Assembly: GCA_009746045.1 (NCBI GenBank)
Contig: RPFO01000448.1
Span: forward strand, 383,126 to 447,125
DNA from: Mesostigma viride
Lineage: Eukaryota > Streptophyta > Mesostigmatophyceae > Mesostigmatales > Mesostigmataceae
Direction: 5' to 3'
Length of the DNA: 64,000 bases
Shown: piece after piece, positions 59,874-64,000 of the stretch
How positions within the stretch are numbered: position 1 is the first letter of the stretch
Layout: every line of letters begins with the position of its first letter
Notes under the pieces: model-generated
The model's database searches: none
What the model was told of the DNA's origin: nothing
Seen by the model: the letters and a program-made list of their open reading frames with translations, nothing else
Position numbers and translations under genes: made by a program

Positions 59874-64000
<4,127 letters not shown>

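Overview
The window is nuclear DNA from a eukaryote, most likely a chlorophyte green alga; I cannot name the species. The reasons are: genes split by many GT-AG introns, an Arabidopsis-type CCCTAAA repeat, introns packed with mini- and microsatellites, several transposon superfamilies side by side, and a host gene closest to the plant/animal GUCD1 (plant guanylyl cyclase 1) family. No prokaryotic operons, rRNA genes, tRNA genes or CRISPR arrays were seen.

Left third (1-28,200). A GUCD1-like gene (1687-7685, +) has seven exons that can be joined in phase, with one short exon unlocated. It is followed by a block of transposons: a 506-bp hAT-like element with an 8-bp target duplication, a 1.74-kb TTAA-flanked piggyBac-like element, a full-length 5.8-kb APE-type LINE with two intact ORFs, and a 661-bp TA-flanked inverted-repeat element. 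After these come three ~2-kb elements that carry only a LINE ORF1-like gene, all frameshifted, in a nest of truncated LINE copies. A pogo-like MITE sits inside an older relic of that ORF1 gene. The LINE and the ORF1-only elements share a 5' leader motif and a hairpin-plus-(TTAA)n 3' end, so the small elements look like parasites of the LINE, similar in concept to mammalian HAL1.

Middle (28,500-57,275). One very large gene on the + strand covers almost 29 kb. About 28 short exons, nearly all in phase 0, encode hydrophobic or amphipathic helices of about 30-37 residues. They are arranged as a recurring three-exon (A-B-C) cassette, repeated about seven times. These splice in frame to a single 5.67-kb exon that encodes a large GTPase of the GBP/VLIG type, with helical and beta-rich regions before the G domain and a Cys/His-rich tail. 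The predicted product is about 2,750 residues. The introns hold spectacular tandem arrays, several of which begin exactly at a 5' splice site.

Right end (57,276-64,000). After an intergenic stretch with a LINE fragment, a second gene starts at 59,874 with the same style of exons (phase 0, 37-residue hydrophobic modules, an A-like exon). It includes an exon duplicated in tandem with its intron and runs off the window. Its introns carry large heptanucleotide arrays. I infer that the two neighbouring genes are paralogues built from the same membrane-module kit. The most interesting object is the membrane-cassette/large-GTPase gene and its neighbour.
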